Assembly: GCA_963777755.1 (NCBI GenBank)
Contig: CAVZSC010000030.1
Location: forward strand, 558,001 to 622,000
Direction of reading: 5' to 3'
DNA length: 64,000 nucleotides
Source: DATFWC01 sp963777755
Lineage (GTDB): Bacteria > Pseudomonadota > Alphaproteobacteria > Rhizobiales > Xanthobacteraceae
The notes beneath the pieces are model-generated. The model saw nothing but the letters and a program-made list of their open reading frames with translations. It had not been told where the DNA came from and did not search any database. The translations under genes were made by a program, and so were the position numbers. Positions 42,486 through 52,427 of the stretch are shown here, piece by piece (position 1 is the first letter of the stretch; each line of letters starts with the position of its first letter).

Positions 42486-43603
42486 GATCCCCGCACCGTC
42501 AGCAGCGTGTCGGTGTTGGCGAAATCGGACAACAGCTCCGATCCGGTCTCGGTCACCAGCACCATGTCCTTGTTCTGCATCCCGAAGCCATAGGGTGTGC
42601 GATAGACCAGCGGCTCGATGCCGAGCACCATGCCGGCCTCGAGCGGCGTGTCCGAGTACTTGCCGAGATAAGGATCCTCGTGCAGGTGCAGGCCGATGCC
42701 GTGGCCGACGAACGAGATCGGCGGCAGGTCGAGCTCGGCGAGCTTGCGCAGGAACGCCTCGTAGATCGCGCGCGAGCTCGCGCCCGGCTTGACCATGTCG
42801 AGGATGAGGTACTTGCTCTCGACCAGGTTGGCCCAGATGCGCTCGGCGTGCGGCGGCGCCGATTGCACCACCGCGGTGCGGCAGACGCCCGCGTGGTAGC
42901 CGTTGAGCATGGAGAAGATCTCGACGCGGCAGACGTCCTGCGGCTGCAGCCTGCGCTCGGTCGGCCCGACGTTGGGAAACACGCTGCGCTCGCCGGTTGC
43001 GACGATCATCAGGCGGAACTGATCGGCCCCTTGCGCATAGATGCCCCGGGTCATCGCGGCGGCGATGTCCATCTCGGTGTCACCCGCCTTCACCGCGGCG
43101 AACGCGTTGCTGATCGAGGAATCGGCAATGCGCGAGAGCCGGCGCAGGAGCGCGATCTCGTCCGCGGTCTTGATCTGGCGCGAGCGCGCATAGAGGGGCT
43201 CGGCGGCGCTGAACGCGGCCTTCGGCAGGACGCGCTGCAGCACCGCGAAGTCTCCCGTCGGGACGTAGTCCATCTCGATGCCGATCCGCCCCGACTCCAG
43301 CCCAAGGTCAGACAGGAGGGTCGCGAGGCAGGTCATGGCGCTGTCGGTGAACTCGCCCCACACGCGGATCTCTTCGCCCGGCAGGCGGTTGCGGACCGTG
43401 GTCTCCTCCATGTCGACGCAGACGACCGCATCGGTGCCGTCGGCCTTGACGACGACCATGGCGTGCCGCCAGCGCAGGATCGGCTGCGACGGGACCACGA
43501 ACCCCGTCGTCCAGGCGAAGTTCTCGGGTGAGACGGCGATGAGCGCGTCCAGGCCGTTCTTGGCCATCATGCGGCGCTGTCGCTCGATGATCTCGGCGCG
43601 CAT
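42482..43603 (-). CDS. M24 pita-bread-fold protein (creatinase/ectoine-hydrolase-like), copy 2
   Basis: 373 residues. N-terminal AVSPENFAWTTGFVVPSQPI, C-terminal pita-bread domain. Metal-site loss is more complete than in copy 1: VCRVEIFSMLNGYHAGVCRT has Glu and Gly for the two Asp, and GMQNKDMVLVTETG has Lys where the last Glu ligand is expected. GHGIGLHLHEDPYLGK and GIEPLVY remain. A metal-dependent aminopeptidase role can almost be excluded; a creatinase- or ectoine-hydrolase-like C-N hydrolase is more likely. It is the second gene of the operon, 3 bp after enolase copy 2. Confidence 0.85.
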   Translation of the reverse strand: MRAEIIERQRRMMAKNGLDALIAVSPENFAWTTGFVVPSQPILRWRHAMVVVKADGTDAVVCVDMEETTVRNRLPGEEIRVWGEFTDSAMTCLATLLSDLGLESGRIGIEMDYVPTGDFAVLQRVLPKAAFSAAEPLYARSRQIKTADEIALLRRLSRIADSSISNAFAAVKAGDTEMDIAAAMTRGIYAQGADQFRLMIVATGERSVFPNVGPTERRLQPQDVCRVEIFSMLNGYHAGVCRTAVVQSAPPHAERIWANLVESKYLILDMVKPGASSRAIYEAFLRKLAELDLPPISFVGHGIGLHLHEDPYLGKYSDTPLEAGMVLGIEPLVYRTPYGFGMQNKDMVLVTETGSELLSDFANTDTLLTVRGS

Positions 43604-43606
43604 CGA

Positions 43607-44779
43607 TCAATCCTTGACGCGGTACTGCTCGACCTTGGCGGGGTCGACGTCGATGCCGAGCCCGGGCCCGGTCGGGATGCGGATCGCGCCGTCGCTGAGC
43701 TCCATCGGCGCCGCGATCAGGTCGTCCTTGTAGAACATGCCGCCGATCTGGCCGCGCTGCGCGGCGGCCGGGGTCGATACCGGGATCACGCAGGAGAGCG
43801 TCACCGCCGGCGCGGCGGCCGCCAGCGCCACGTTAGCGAGATTGCCGATGCCGAGCTCGGCCGAGCCGTTGACGTTGCACACGATGCCGGCGGCGCGCGC
43901 GACCGCGGCGACCTCCATGGCGCGATAGAGCCCGCCCGGCTTGGTGGTGTAGATGGAGACGATCTGCGCGGCGCGCCGCTCGATGATCTCGATCACGTCG
44001 TGGGCGTTCCACGCGCTTTCGTCCGCCATCACCGGCGTGTCGATCGCGCGCGCCACTTCGGCAACGCGCGCAATGCCGTGCACCGGCTGCTCGGCGTAGA
44101 TGAGGTCGAACTCCTCCATGCGGCGGATGGTCTTGATCGCCTCGCCGGGCGTGCGATAGCCCTCGTTGGCGTCGACGCACAGCGCCACGTCCGGCCCGAC
44201 CGCGGCGCGGATCCGCCGCACCATCTCGACGTCGCGGGCAGGATCGACCCCGACCTTGATCTTGATGGTGCGGATGCCCTCGGCCGCAACCTTGGCGGCC
44301 TCGCGCTCGCCCTCCTCGACCGCCATCAGGCCGATCGAATGGGTAACCGGAATCGTGTCGCGCACCGCGCCGCCCAGAAGCATGTGAACCGGCAGACCGC
44401 AGGCGCGGCCGGCGAGATCATAGGCCGCGATATCCATCGCCGCCTTGGCATAAGGGTAGCCCTTCACGGCGGCATCCATGCGCTGATGCAAGGAGCCGAT
44501 GTTGCCGACCGCGACCCCGACGGCGGCCGGCCCCAGGTAGCGCTGCACGACCAGCTGGACGGTTGCGGTGCTCTCGCCGAAATAGCGGCCGTACTCGCCG
44601 CCCCAGTCCTTGAGCGCCGGCGCCTCGCCCCAGCCGACGCGGCCGGCATCGTCGGTCATCCGCACCAGGACGTAGCGGCCGATCGGTTCGGTGAGCCCGG
44701 TCCACTTGTGCTCGCGGCGGGTCGGCAGCGCGACGACGAGCGTCTCGACCGACCGGATGGTGGAAGCACCGGCACTCAC
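43607..44779 (-). CDS. Enolase-superfamily enzyme (mandelate racemase/muconate lactonising type), copy 2
   Basis: 390 residues from the GTG at 44779, with AGGGGGC about 8 bases upstream; the open frame running to 44938 crosses the promoter and is not used. Active-site pattern as in copy 1: RTIKIKVG, Asp in CVDANEGY, Glu in IYAEQP, MADESAW, and Lys in YTTKPGGL. Shared context residues include WGEAPALKDWGGEYGRYFGE. It is the first gene of the operon and starts 22 bases from the GTGATCAC operator pair, so it is the gene most directly under GntR control. Confidence 0.9.
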   Translation of the reverse strand: MSAGASTIRSVETLVVALPTRREHKWTGLTEPIGRYVLVRMTDDAGRVGWGEAPALKDWGGEYGRYFGESTATVQLVVQRYLGPAAVGVAVGNIGSLHQRMDAAVKGYPYAKAAMDIAAYDLAGRACGLPVHMLLGGAVRDTIPVTHSIGLMAVEEGEREAAKVAAEGIRTIKIKVGVDPARDVEMVRRIRAAVGPDVALCVDANEGYRTPGEAIKTIRRMEEFDLIYAEQPVHGIARVAEVARAIDTPVMADESAWNAHDVIEIIERRAAQIVSIYTTKPGGLYRAMEVAAVARAAGIVCNVNGSAELGIGNLANVALAAAAPAVTLSCVIPVSTPAAAQRGQIGGMFYKDDLIAAPMELSDGAIRIPTGPGLGIDVDPAKVEQYRVKD

Positions 44780-44800
44780 GCGGCCGCCCCCTGCGCTTTC

Positions 44801-44821
44801 GTGATCACAACGTGTGATCAC
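44801..44821. promoter_or_regulatory. Double GTGATCAC operator
   Basis: Two perfect 8-bp palindromes GTGATCAC (44801-44808 and 44814-44821) sit 13 bp apart between the divergent starts of the enolase (44779) and GntR (44914) genes. TGATCA-centred sites of this kind suit GntR-type regulators. The arrangement predicts that the adjacent regulator binds here and controls both directions. Confidence 0.7.
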
Positions 44822-44913
44822 AGATTGACTTTGAGTGTGGCCATGCGCTGGAATGTTGTCAATCGGACGCGCGGGTTGTATGCCCGCCGGCAGCTTGCTG
44901 GGACTCGGTCGCA

Positions 44914-45651
44914 ATGGATGCATGGTCGGAAGCCCCACGCGTGGAGCGTAGCGCGCGCGGGCGCCGCAAGCGCAATGGCGCCGCGCCCCAGCGCCCGGCG
45001 GCGTTGCGCCCGAAGGGCAGCGTGCAGGACCGGGTCTATGCCGAGCTGCGGCACTGGCTGATGGTCGGACGGTTCCTGCCCGGCGAGACCATCACGCTAC
45101 GCAACCTCGCGGCGGAGCTCGAGGTCAGCCCGATGCCGGTGCGGGCGGCGCTGCGCCACCTGATTGCCGAGGGCGGACTGGAGATGCTGCCCAATCGCTC
45201 GGTGCGGGTGCCACGCATGACGCGCGAGCGGCTCGCCGAGCTGCTCGCAGTAAGGCGTGAGCTCGAGGGCATGGCCGTCGCCCAGGCCTGCCGCACCATG
45301 ACGGAAGCGGAGTTCCGCCAGATCGAGAAGCTGCACGTGAGCCTGATGCGCGCGCTAAAGGCGGGCAACGGCGAGCAGGTGCTGGCGCTCAACCAGCGTT
45401 TCCATTTCGCCCTCTATGCGCTCGCCCGCTCGTGGGTGATCATGCCGATGATCGAGGCGCTGTGGCTGCGCGCCGGCCCGTTCATGCATCTCGCCCAGAG
45501 CTCGCCGGGCGTGACATGGGACGGCCGCCACCACGTCGAGCTCGTACGCGCGCTGGGCCGCCGGGATGCCAGAGCCGCGCGCCGCGCCATCCAACGCGAC
45601 ATCAGCATGGCCGGCCAGAATCTGCGGACCACGCCGCTGCTGCAACGCTGA
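44914..45651 (+). CDS. GntR-family transcriptional regulator, FCD subgroup
   Basis: 245 residues. After about 35 basic residues, the winged helix-turn-helix runs SVQDRVYAELRHWLMVGRFL, PGETITLRNLAAELEVSPMP and VRAALRHLIAEGGLEMLPNR. The FCD effector domain follows with LLAVRRELEGMAVAQACRTM, NQRFHFALYALARS with ligand-type His, and a final HHVELVRALGRRDARAARRA. FCD regulators usually sense carboxylic acids and release DNA on binding. It is divergent from the opine-dehydrogenase/M24/enolase/TTT operon with the GTGATCAC pair between, so it is very probably that operon's regulator, sensing a pathway substrate or intermediate. Confidence 0.92.
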   Translation: MDAWSEAPRVERSARGRRKRNGAAPQRPAALRPKGSVQDRVYAELRHWLMVGRFLPGETITLRNLAAELEVSPMPVRAALRHLIAEGGLEMLPNRSVRVPRMTRERLAELLAVRRELEGMAVAQACRTMTEAEFRQIEKLHVSLMRALKAGNGEQVLALNQRFHFALYALARSWVIMPMIEALWLRAGPFMHLAQSSPGVTWDGRHHVELVRALGRRDARAARRAIQRDISMAGQNLRTTPLLQR

Positions 45652-45863
45652 GCGCTGCAGCCGCTCAGGCTCACGTCGCGCCGCGGCTCATCAGGAAGGC
45701 GGTTCTGGCACTCATCGCCCGGCACAGCTGCGGGCCTTGGGGTGAACCTAAATCCTTCTGAAATGTTCCGAAGCCGGCGTGCCGGTGGCAGGGATTGCGG
45801 CCTCTGTTCAGGGACGTCCAGAGACAGAGGCTATGGACGAGATGACCGCGAGGGTGCGTCCGA

Positions 45864-47405
45864 TCAGCCGTATCCGCCGCCGCCCGGAGTTTCGAGAACC
45901 ACCTCGTCGTCGGGGCGCATGACCATTTTGCGCGCCTCGCTCACCGGCTTGCCGTTCACCAGGAACCGTCCGGCGGCCCCGGGCCCGCCGCCGCCCAGGC
46001 CTTCCGGCGGAAGGGTCGTGCGGCTGGTGACCGCATTGAGGAGCCAGTCGTGGCTCGTGCGCATGCGCCAACTGATGACCTGTCCATCGCCGCCGCGCGA
46101 TGCTCCGGCACCGCCGGAGCCGTCGCGCAGCTCCTTGCGGCCGAACACGATCGGCATGGAGGCTTCCATCACCTCCACCGGAACGGCGGCGATGCCGGTC
46201 GGATAGCAGGTGGCCGACGGCCCGCCCTTGGTGCGCCGCGCGCCCATGCCGCCCGAGTAGCTGAACATGGCGCTGGTGAACGGCGAGCCGTCCGCGTACT
46301 GGCCCTGGATCTGCATGGTCCACACCGCGCCCGAGCCTTCCGCCAGCACGCGGTCCGGCATCACGTGATAGAGCGCCTTGAGGATCGGCATGGGCACGTA
46401 CATCCCGACCACATGCCGCGCATTGACCGGCGCCGGGTAGCGGCAGTTGACGATCGAGCCCTCCGGGGCCGCCACCTTGATCGGCGCGAGGCTGCCGTAG
46501 TTGTTCGGCAGCTCGGGGTTGAGGCAGGAGCGCACCGCGAACGTCGAGTAGGCATGCGTGTAGTTCATCACCACGTTGATGCCATAGGGGCTTTGCCCCG
46601 AGCTGCCGGCGAAGTCGATCAGGATCGAGCCGTCGACGGTGTCGACGGTCACCGCCGTCTTGAGGGTGATCACCTCGCCGCCGGGCACGTCGAAGGCGCT
46701 TTCGCCGTGATATGTACCGGGCTTGAGCCGGCGGATTGCCTGGCGCGTCGCCTGCTCGGAGCGCGCGATCACCTCGTCGGCGACGCGATCGATGTCGTCA
46801 TAGCCATGCCGGTCGATCAATGCCGACAGCCGCTTGCAGGCGAGCCGGCCGCTCGACACCTGCGCCGCAAGATCGCCGAACACGTGGTCCGGCGTGCGCA
46901 CGTTGCGACGGATGATCTCGTGCAGGACCTCGCACGGCTTCCCCGCCCGGTAGAGCTTGAGCATGGGAATCCACAGGCCCTCCTCGTGCACGTCGCGCGC
47001 GCCGGCGCCGACGCCGTAGCCGCCGATGTCGGTGTGATGGATGGTCGAACCGAAGAAGCCGACCAGCGTGTCCTTGTGATAGGCCGGCAGCATGACGGTG
47101 ATATCGAAGAAATGGCCGGCCGAAAGCCACGGATCGTTGGTGATCAGCACATCGCCGGGCGCGAGCGTCTCGGCCGGGAAGGCCGCGACGAAATGCTTGC
47201 CCGCTGCCGCCAGCGAGTTGATGTGGCCGGGCGTGCCGGTCACCGCCTGCGCCACCATGCGGCCCTGGCGGTCGAACAGCGCGTTGGCGAGATCGCCAGC
47301 CTCACGCACCACCGGACTGAAGGCGATGCGCTGCAGCGCCTTCGCCTGCTCGCTGACGATGCTGATCAGATTGCTCCAGACGATCTCGAGCTCGATGCCG
47401 TCCAT
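45864..47405 (-). CDS. hyuB: Hydantoinase B / oxoprolinase family protein
   Basis: 513 residues, normal for the family. Recognised segments are IELEIVWSNLISIVSEQAKA at the start, VRPVVREAGD-like SPVVREAGDLANALFDRQGR, the conserved GTPGHINSLAAAGKHFV, LITNDPWLSAGHFFDITVML, HHTDIGGYG, and near the end LGGGGPGAAGRFLVNGKP with ETPGGGGYG. HyuB forms a complex with HyuA that opens N-methylhydantoin, 5-oxoproline or related rings with ATP. It lies 5 bp downstream of hyuA. The ring substrate is not predictable. Confidence 0.93.
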   Translation of the reverse strand: MDGIELEIVWSNLISIVSEQAKALQRIAFSPVVREAGDLANALFDRQGRMVAQAVTGTPGHINSLAAAGKHFVAAFPAETLAPGDVLITNDPWLSAGHFFDITVMLPAYHKDTLVGFFGSTIHHTDIGGYGVGAGARDVHEEGLWIPMLKLYRAGKPCEVLHEIIRRNVRTPDHVFGDLAAQVSSGRLACKRLSALIDRHGYDDIDRVADEVIARSEQATRQAIRRLKPGTYHGESAFDVPGGEVITLKTAVTVDTVDGSILIDFAGSSGQSPYGINVVMNYTHAYSTFAVRSCLNPELPNNYGSLAPIKVAAPEGSIVNCRYPAPVNARHVVGMYVPMPILKALYHVMPDRVLAEGSGAVWTMQIQGQYADGSPFTSAMFSYSGGMGARRTKGGPSATCYPTGIAAVPVEVMEASMPIVFGRKELRDGSGGAGASRGGDGQVISWRMRTSHDWLLNAVTSRTTLPPEGLGGGGPGAAGRFLVNGKPVSEARKMVMRPDDEVVLETPGGGGYG

Positions 47406-47410
47406 GTCGG

Positions 47411-49476
47411 CTACTCCCTAGAAGCCATGATGCATCCGGTCGGATCGACCTTCGCGCGCCATCCCGGCAGGATGACAATGGTGGTCTCGCGCTCCTCGAT
47501 GATGGCGGGCCCCGCGATCGTCTGACCTTTGGCCAACGTGCGCCGGCTGTATACCGGCGTGTCGACGTCGTCGCCGTCGAAGCGGGCCTTGCGGGCGGCG
47601 TGCGGCCGCGCCGCGCTGGCGCCGAGCTCCGGCGCGCTGTCGCGCGACGGCGCAGCGCCGGTGGCGATCAGCCGCCAGCTCACGACCTCCACGTCGACGT
47701 CGGGAAGCCGCATACTGTACAGCCTCTCGTACGCGGCCTCGAACGTCTCGCGGGCCCACGCCGCGTCGTGCCGCGCGCGCGGATCGGCATCGAACCAGGC
47801 GGTGACCTCGTTCTGCTGGCCGAAGTAGCGCATGTCGGCGCCGAACCGAAAGCCGACATCGGCGGGGCGGCAGCCGGCGCCGGCGAGGCCGCCCACCGCG
47901 TCTTCGACCAGGCCGGTGAGAATCGCGTCGGCCTTTTGCCAGTCGAGCACGGACAGACGCGCGAGCGCCCCGCGCCCGAGATCGAGGCGCGGCGGCGTCA
48001 CCAGCGTGCCGAAGGCGGAAAGCACGCTGGCGAGCGGCGGAAAGATGACGACCGGGCTCTCCAGCAGCTCGGCGACGTAGCAGGCGTGCACCGGCCCGGC
48101 CCCGCCGAAGGCGAACAGCGGGAGCCCGCGATAGTCGACGCCGCGGTCGATGGCATGCGCCCGCGCCGCAGCCGTCATCGCTTCGGCCACGACACGATAA
48201 ATTCCGGCGGCCGCGTCCTGGGTCGAGGTGCCGAGCGCCGCGGCGAGGTTCGCGAGCTGCCGCTCGGCCGCCGCGCGATCGAGCTTCATGTCGCCGCCGA
48301 GGAAATTGTCGGCATCGAGGTAGCCGAGCACGAGATCCGCGTCGGTCACCGTCGGTTTGTCGCCGCCGCGGCCGTAGGCGGCCGGGCCGGGCACCGAGCC
48401 AGCGCTGTGCGGGCCGACCTTGAGCAGGCCGAGATCGCTGACCGCCGCGATGCTGCCGCCGCCGGCGCCGATCTCGATCATGTCGACGGACGGGATGAGA
48501 ACCGGCAGGCCGCTGCCGGCCTTGAAACGATAGATGCGGTCGACCTCGAAATTGCCGACCACCAGCGGCGCACGGTCCTCGATGATGCAGGCCTTGGCGG
48601 TGGTGCCGCCCATGTCGAACGAGAGGAGCCGGTCGAGCCCGAGCACCTCGGCGTAATACGCAGCCGCCAGCGCGCCCGCCGCCGGCCCGACTCCACCATG
48701 CGCACCGGATACCGGCTGGCGACGTCGATCCCGATGACGCCGCCATTGCTCAGCATGATCAGCGGATCGTTGGGAAAGCCGCGTTCCTTCAGGCCGCGCC
48801 GCAGCGCCTCGAGATACGGCCCGGTGATCGGCATCGTATAGGCGTTCATCGCCACCGTGGACGTACGCGGATACTCGCGGATCTGCGGCGCCACGTCCGA
48901 CGAGATCGAAACGTGCATGGCGGGCGCGCGGGCGCGGATGATCTCGCGCATCGCCTGCTCGTTTGCCGGGTTGAGATAGGCATTGAGGAACGAGACCGCG
49001 ACCGCGGCCACGTCCTTGCGCGCGAGCTCCGCGACGATCTCCTGCGCTTGCGCGACATCGAGGGGCGCCACCACCTCGCCGGTCGCGATGCGTCTCTCGG
49101 AAACCCCAAAAGTCAGCTCGCGCGGGACCAGGGGCTGCGGAAATTCGATCTGCGGATCGAACATCTCGTAGCGATGCTCGTCGCGGATCGTCAGGATGTC
49201 GCGGAAGCCTTCGGTCACCAGCAGCGCGGTGCGCGGCCCCTTGCGCTCGATCACCGCATTGGTGACCACGGTCGTCGCATGCACGACCACGTCGGTGACG
49301 TCGGCGGACGCGATGTCCGCCTTGCGCAGGACATCGTCCACTGCCCGGAAGAAGCCGACGTCGAGGCTTTCCGGCGTCGTCAGGGTCTTGTCGACCCAGG
49401 TCCTGCCATCGGCGCTGCGCAGGACCGCGTCGGTGAATGTCCCACCGATGTCCACGGCGAGGGCGTAATGCGCCAT
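47411..49476 (-). pseudogene. hyuA: Hydantoinase A / oxoprolinase family protein, broken by one missing base
   Basis: The first part (ATG 49476) has YALAVDIGGTFTDAVL, VVHATTVVTNAVIERKGPRT and YPVRMVESG, normal for HyuA. At plus-strand 48684-48688 one base is missing: the frame turns into RRRARWRLRITPR, whereas restoring a base gives PAAGALAAAYYAEVLGLDRL and runs on into SFDMGGTTAKACIIEDRAP to the stop at 47411. The whole product would be about 688 residues, a normal length with both ATP-binding motifs. Either the gene is inactive or the base was lost in sequencing; the intact downstream frame favours error or a very recent mutation. It is divergent from the Liv importer. Confidence 0.88.
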
Positions 49477-49511
49477 CCTTGATCTCATTCCTGCGGGCAC
49501 TGGTCTCTTAC

Positions 49512-49533
49512 TACAATAGTCACTTTCGTTGTA
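49512..49533. promoter_or_regulatory. TACAA-N12-TTGTA inverted repeat
   Basis: Short inverted arms at 49512-49516 and 49529-49533 lie between the divergent hyuA and Liv receptor starts, 36-57 bases from the hyuA ATG. Similar TTGTA half sites occur in the palindrome before the AtzF-type amidase (8327-8348). Five-base arms are weak evidence on their own. Confidence 0.35.
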
Positions 49534-49557
49534 TTGATTAGATGACGGGCGAGCTCA

Positions 49558-49585
49558 CTCGATCAAGGCCTGTGGTCTGATCGAG
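49558..49585. promoter_or_regulatory. CTCGATCA-N12-TGATCGAG inverted repeat
   Basis: Perfect 8-base arms (49558-49565 and 49578-49585) lie 33-60 bases upstream of the Liv receptor ATG, in the hyuA/Liv divergent region. It may be an operator for a regulator encoded elsewhere, or a hairpin in the leader of the receptor transcript. Confidence 0.5.
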
Positions 49586-49617
49586 CACAACCAAGCCGCC
49601 GACACGAGGGAGGAAAC

Positions 49618-50758
49618 ATGTTCAGGCTTCGTTTGTCGCCGGTAGCGATGGCAGTCGCCGCCACGCTGTCGGTCTTCGCCGCAGACGCGCGGGCGCAGGC
49701 CGTTTACAAGATCGGCATGTCGGCCGGCCTGACCGGTTATGCGGCGACGGTCGATCGGGGGTGGCGCGACGGCGTCGAGATCGCCATCGCGGCGTTCAAC
49801 GCCAAGGGCGGCATCATGGGCCGCAAGCTCGAGCTCGTCGTCGAGGACAACCGCTCCGAGCCGCAGGAGGCCGTGACCGTCTACCGCAAGATGATCAGCT
49901 CGGACAAGGTGAGCATCTTCGCCAGCGGTTGCGTGTCGGCCGGAAACTTCGCCGGCGCCCGCTCGTGGTGCGCGCCGAGATCCCGATGGTGCTGTGCTCG
50001 ATCCTGCCGCAGCAGCCCGACCACGTGAAATGGGCGTTCACCGACCCTTCCGCCGCCGCGCTTCGAGGTGGAGACGCGTCTCGAATATCTCAAGAACCGG
50101 ACGCAGGTTAAGAAGATCGGCGTGCTGCACGATCCGTCTCCCTATGCCAACCTGCAGAAGAGCGTCGCGGAGAAGTCGCCGCGGACTACGGCCTCGAGAT
50201 CGTCGGGATCGAGCAGTACAAGACCGACGACGCCGATCTCAGCGTACAGATTCAGAAGATGCATGCGGCCGGCGCGCGCGCGCTGCTCAAGATCGGCCTG
50301 GGCGGCACCACGCTGACGGCGGCCAAGAACATCAAGCAGCTCGGCCTCGACATGCTCATGCTGACGAGCGTCGAGGACCTCGCGGTGTTCCGCCCGGTGG
50401 CGGAGGTCCTGGGCGACAAGTTCTTCTTCGTCGCCTCGCCTTCCCAAGTCTACGACGCGCTTGCCGACGGTGCCCTCAAACAGGAGATCGGCAAGTTCCT
50501 GACGCCGTGGCGCGCCAAGCACGGCGACCGCGATCCGAACTGGGCCGGTCGCGGCTGGGACGCGATCGCACTCACCGCCGCCGCGATCGAGAAGGCGAAA
50601 TCGTTCGACGGGCCGAAGGTGCGCGACGCGCTGGAGACCATCGACGGCTTCCAGGGGACGACGGGCGTCTATCATTTCTCCGCCGGCAACCACCAGGGCC
50701 TCACCGAGAATCCGCTGCTGCTCGCAACCATCCAGAACGGTCAGGTCAAAGTGGCGAA

Positions 50759-50762
<4 letters not shown>
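49618..50762 (+). pseudogene. Branched-chain-amino-acid-type ABC receptor, broken by three single-base indels
   Basis: A periplasmic-binding-protein-1 receptor (LivJ/urea/amide group) that can be followed through three frames. ATG 49618 with GGAGG upstream, signal peptide to DARA-QAVYKIGMSAGLTGY, then KGGIMGRKLELVVEDNRSEP. Breaks: a missing C at 49958-49960 (then PLVVRAEIPMVLCSILPQQP), an extra base near 50041-50044 (then LPPPRFEVETRLEYLKN), and a missing G near 50175 (then VAADYGLEIVGIEQYKTDD). From there it is continuous to the stop at 50762. Repaired length is about 380 residues. The density of changes within 220 bp suggests a low-quality stretch of sequence, though decay is possible. It is the receptor of the livFMGH importer. 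Confidence 0.85.
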
Positions 50763-51455
<693 letters not shown>

Positions 51456-51484
<29 letters not shown>

Positions 51485-52427
51485 GGCGCGGCGCAACGCG
51501 CCGCTGCTCGCGCTGTGGGGCCTCGCGGGCGCGCTGGTCGTCTATGTGTTCATCACCGGCGGCTACCTGATCGCCGTCCTGCACTTCGCCGCCATCTACG
51601 CGATCTTCGTCACCGGGCTGAATGTCTTCATGGGCTACGCGGGCCAGGTCTCTTTCGGCCACAATGCGTTCGCGGCGATCAGCGGCTACACGTCGGCGGT
51701 GCTCACCGCCAACCACGGATGGGAGCCGCTGCCGGCCGCCGCGCTCGGCCTCGCCGGGGCGCTCGGCGGTGCGCTGGTCGTCGGCTATCCGACCCTGCGG
51801 CTGCGCGGCCACTACCTCGCCATGGCGACCTTGGCGATCGGCCTGATCGTCTACGAAGTGGCGGTGCAATGGCAGTCGGTCACCCAGGGCTACATGGGGA
51901 TCTCCGGGATCCCTCCGCTCGGCATCGGGCGCTGGACGGTGACGTCCGACCGCGGCCTGCTCGTGCTGCTCATGATCCTCGCGGCCATCGCGGTGCTCGC
52001 GGCGGCGCGCATCCGCCGCTCCCGGCTCGGGCGCGCATTCGCTGCCATCGCGGGCAGCGAGGACGCGGCCCGGGCGCTCGGCATCGACGTCGCGCGCTAC
52101 AAGCTCATCGCCTTCCTGATCTCGGCCTTCTACGCCGGCGCCGCCGGCTCGCTGTTCGTGCACGCGGTCGGGTTCGTGAGCCCCGAGGTGTACGGATTGC
52201 ACATGGTGGTACTGGCGTTCACCATGCTCTACGTGGGCGGCATCGGCACCATTGCGGGCGCGACGTTGGGCGCGCTGATCGTGATCCTGCTGCCGGAAAC
52301 GTTCCGCACCTTCAGCGACTACCAGGATCTCGCCTATGGGGCCGCGCTGATCGTCATTCTCATTTTCGCGCCAGGCGGGCTGGCGTCGCTGTCGCAATTG
52401 CGGTCCTGGAAAGGACGCAACGCATGA
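51456..52427 (+). CDS. livM: ABC importer permease, LivM type
   Basis: 323 residues from the ATG at 51456, inside the end of livF. About ten membrane helices. LivM markers include GLNVFMGYAGQVSFGHNAFA, YPTLRLRGHYLAMATLAIG, the cytoplasmic EAA-like loop SEDAARALGIDVARYKLIAF, and GGIGTIAGATLGALIVILLP. It forms the channel with LivH. Its stop overlaps the livG start by 4 bp. Confidence 0.94.
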
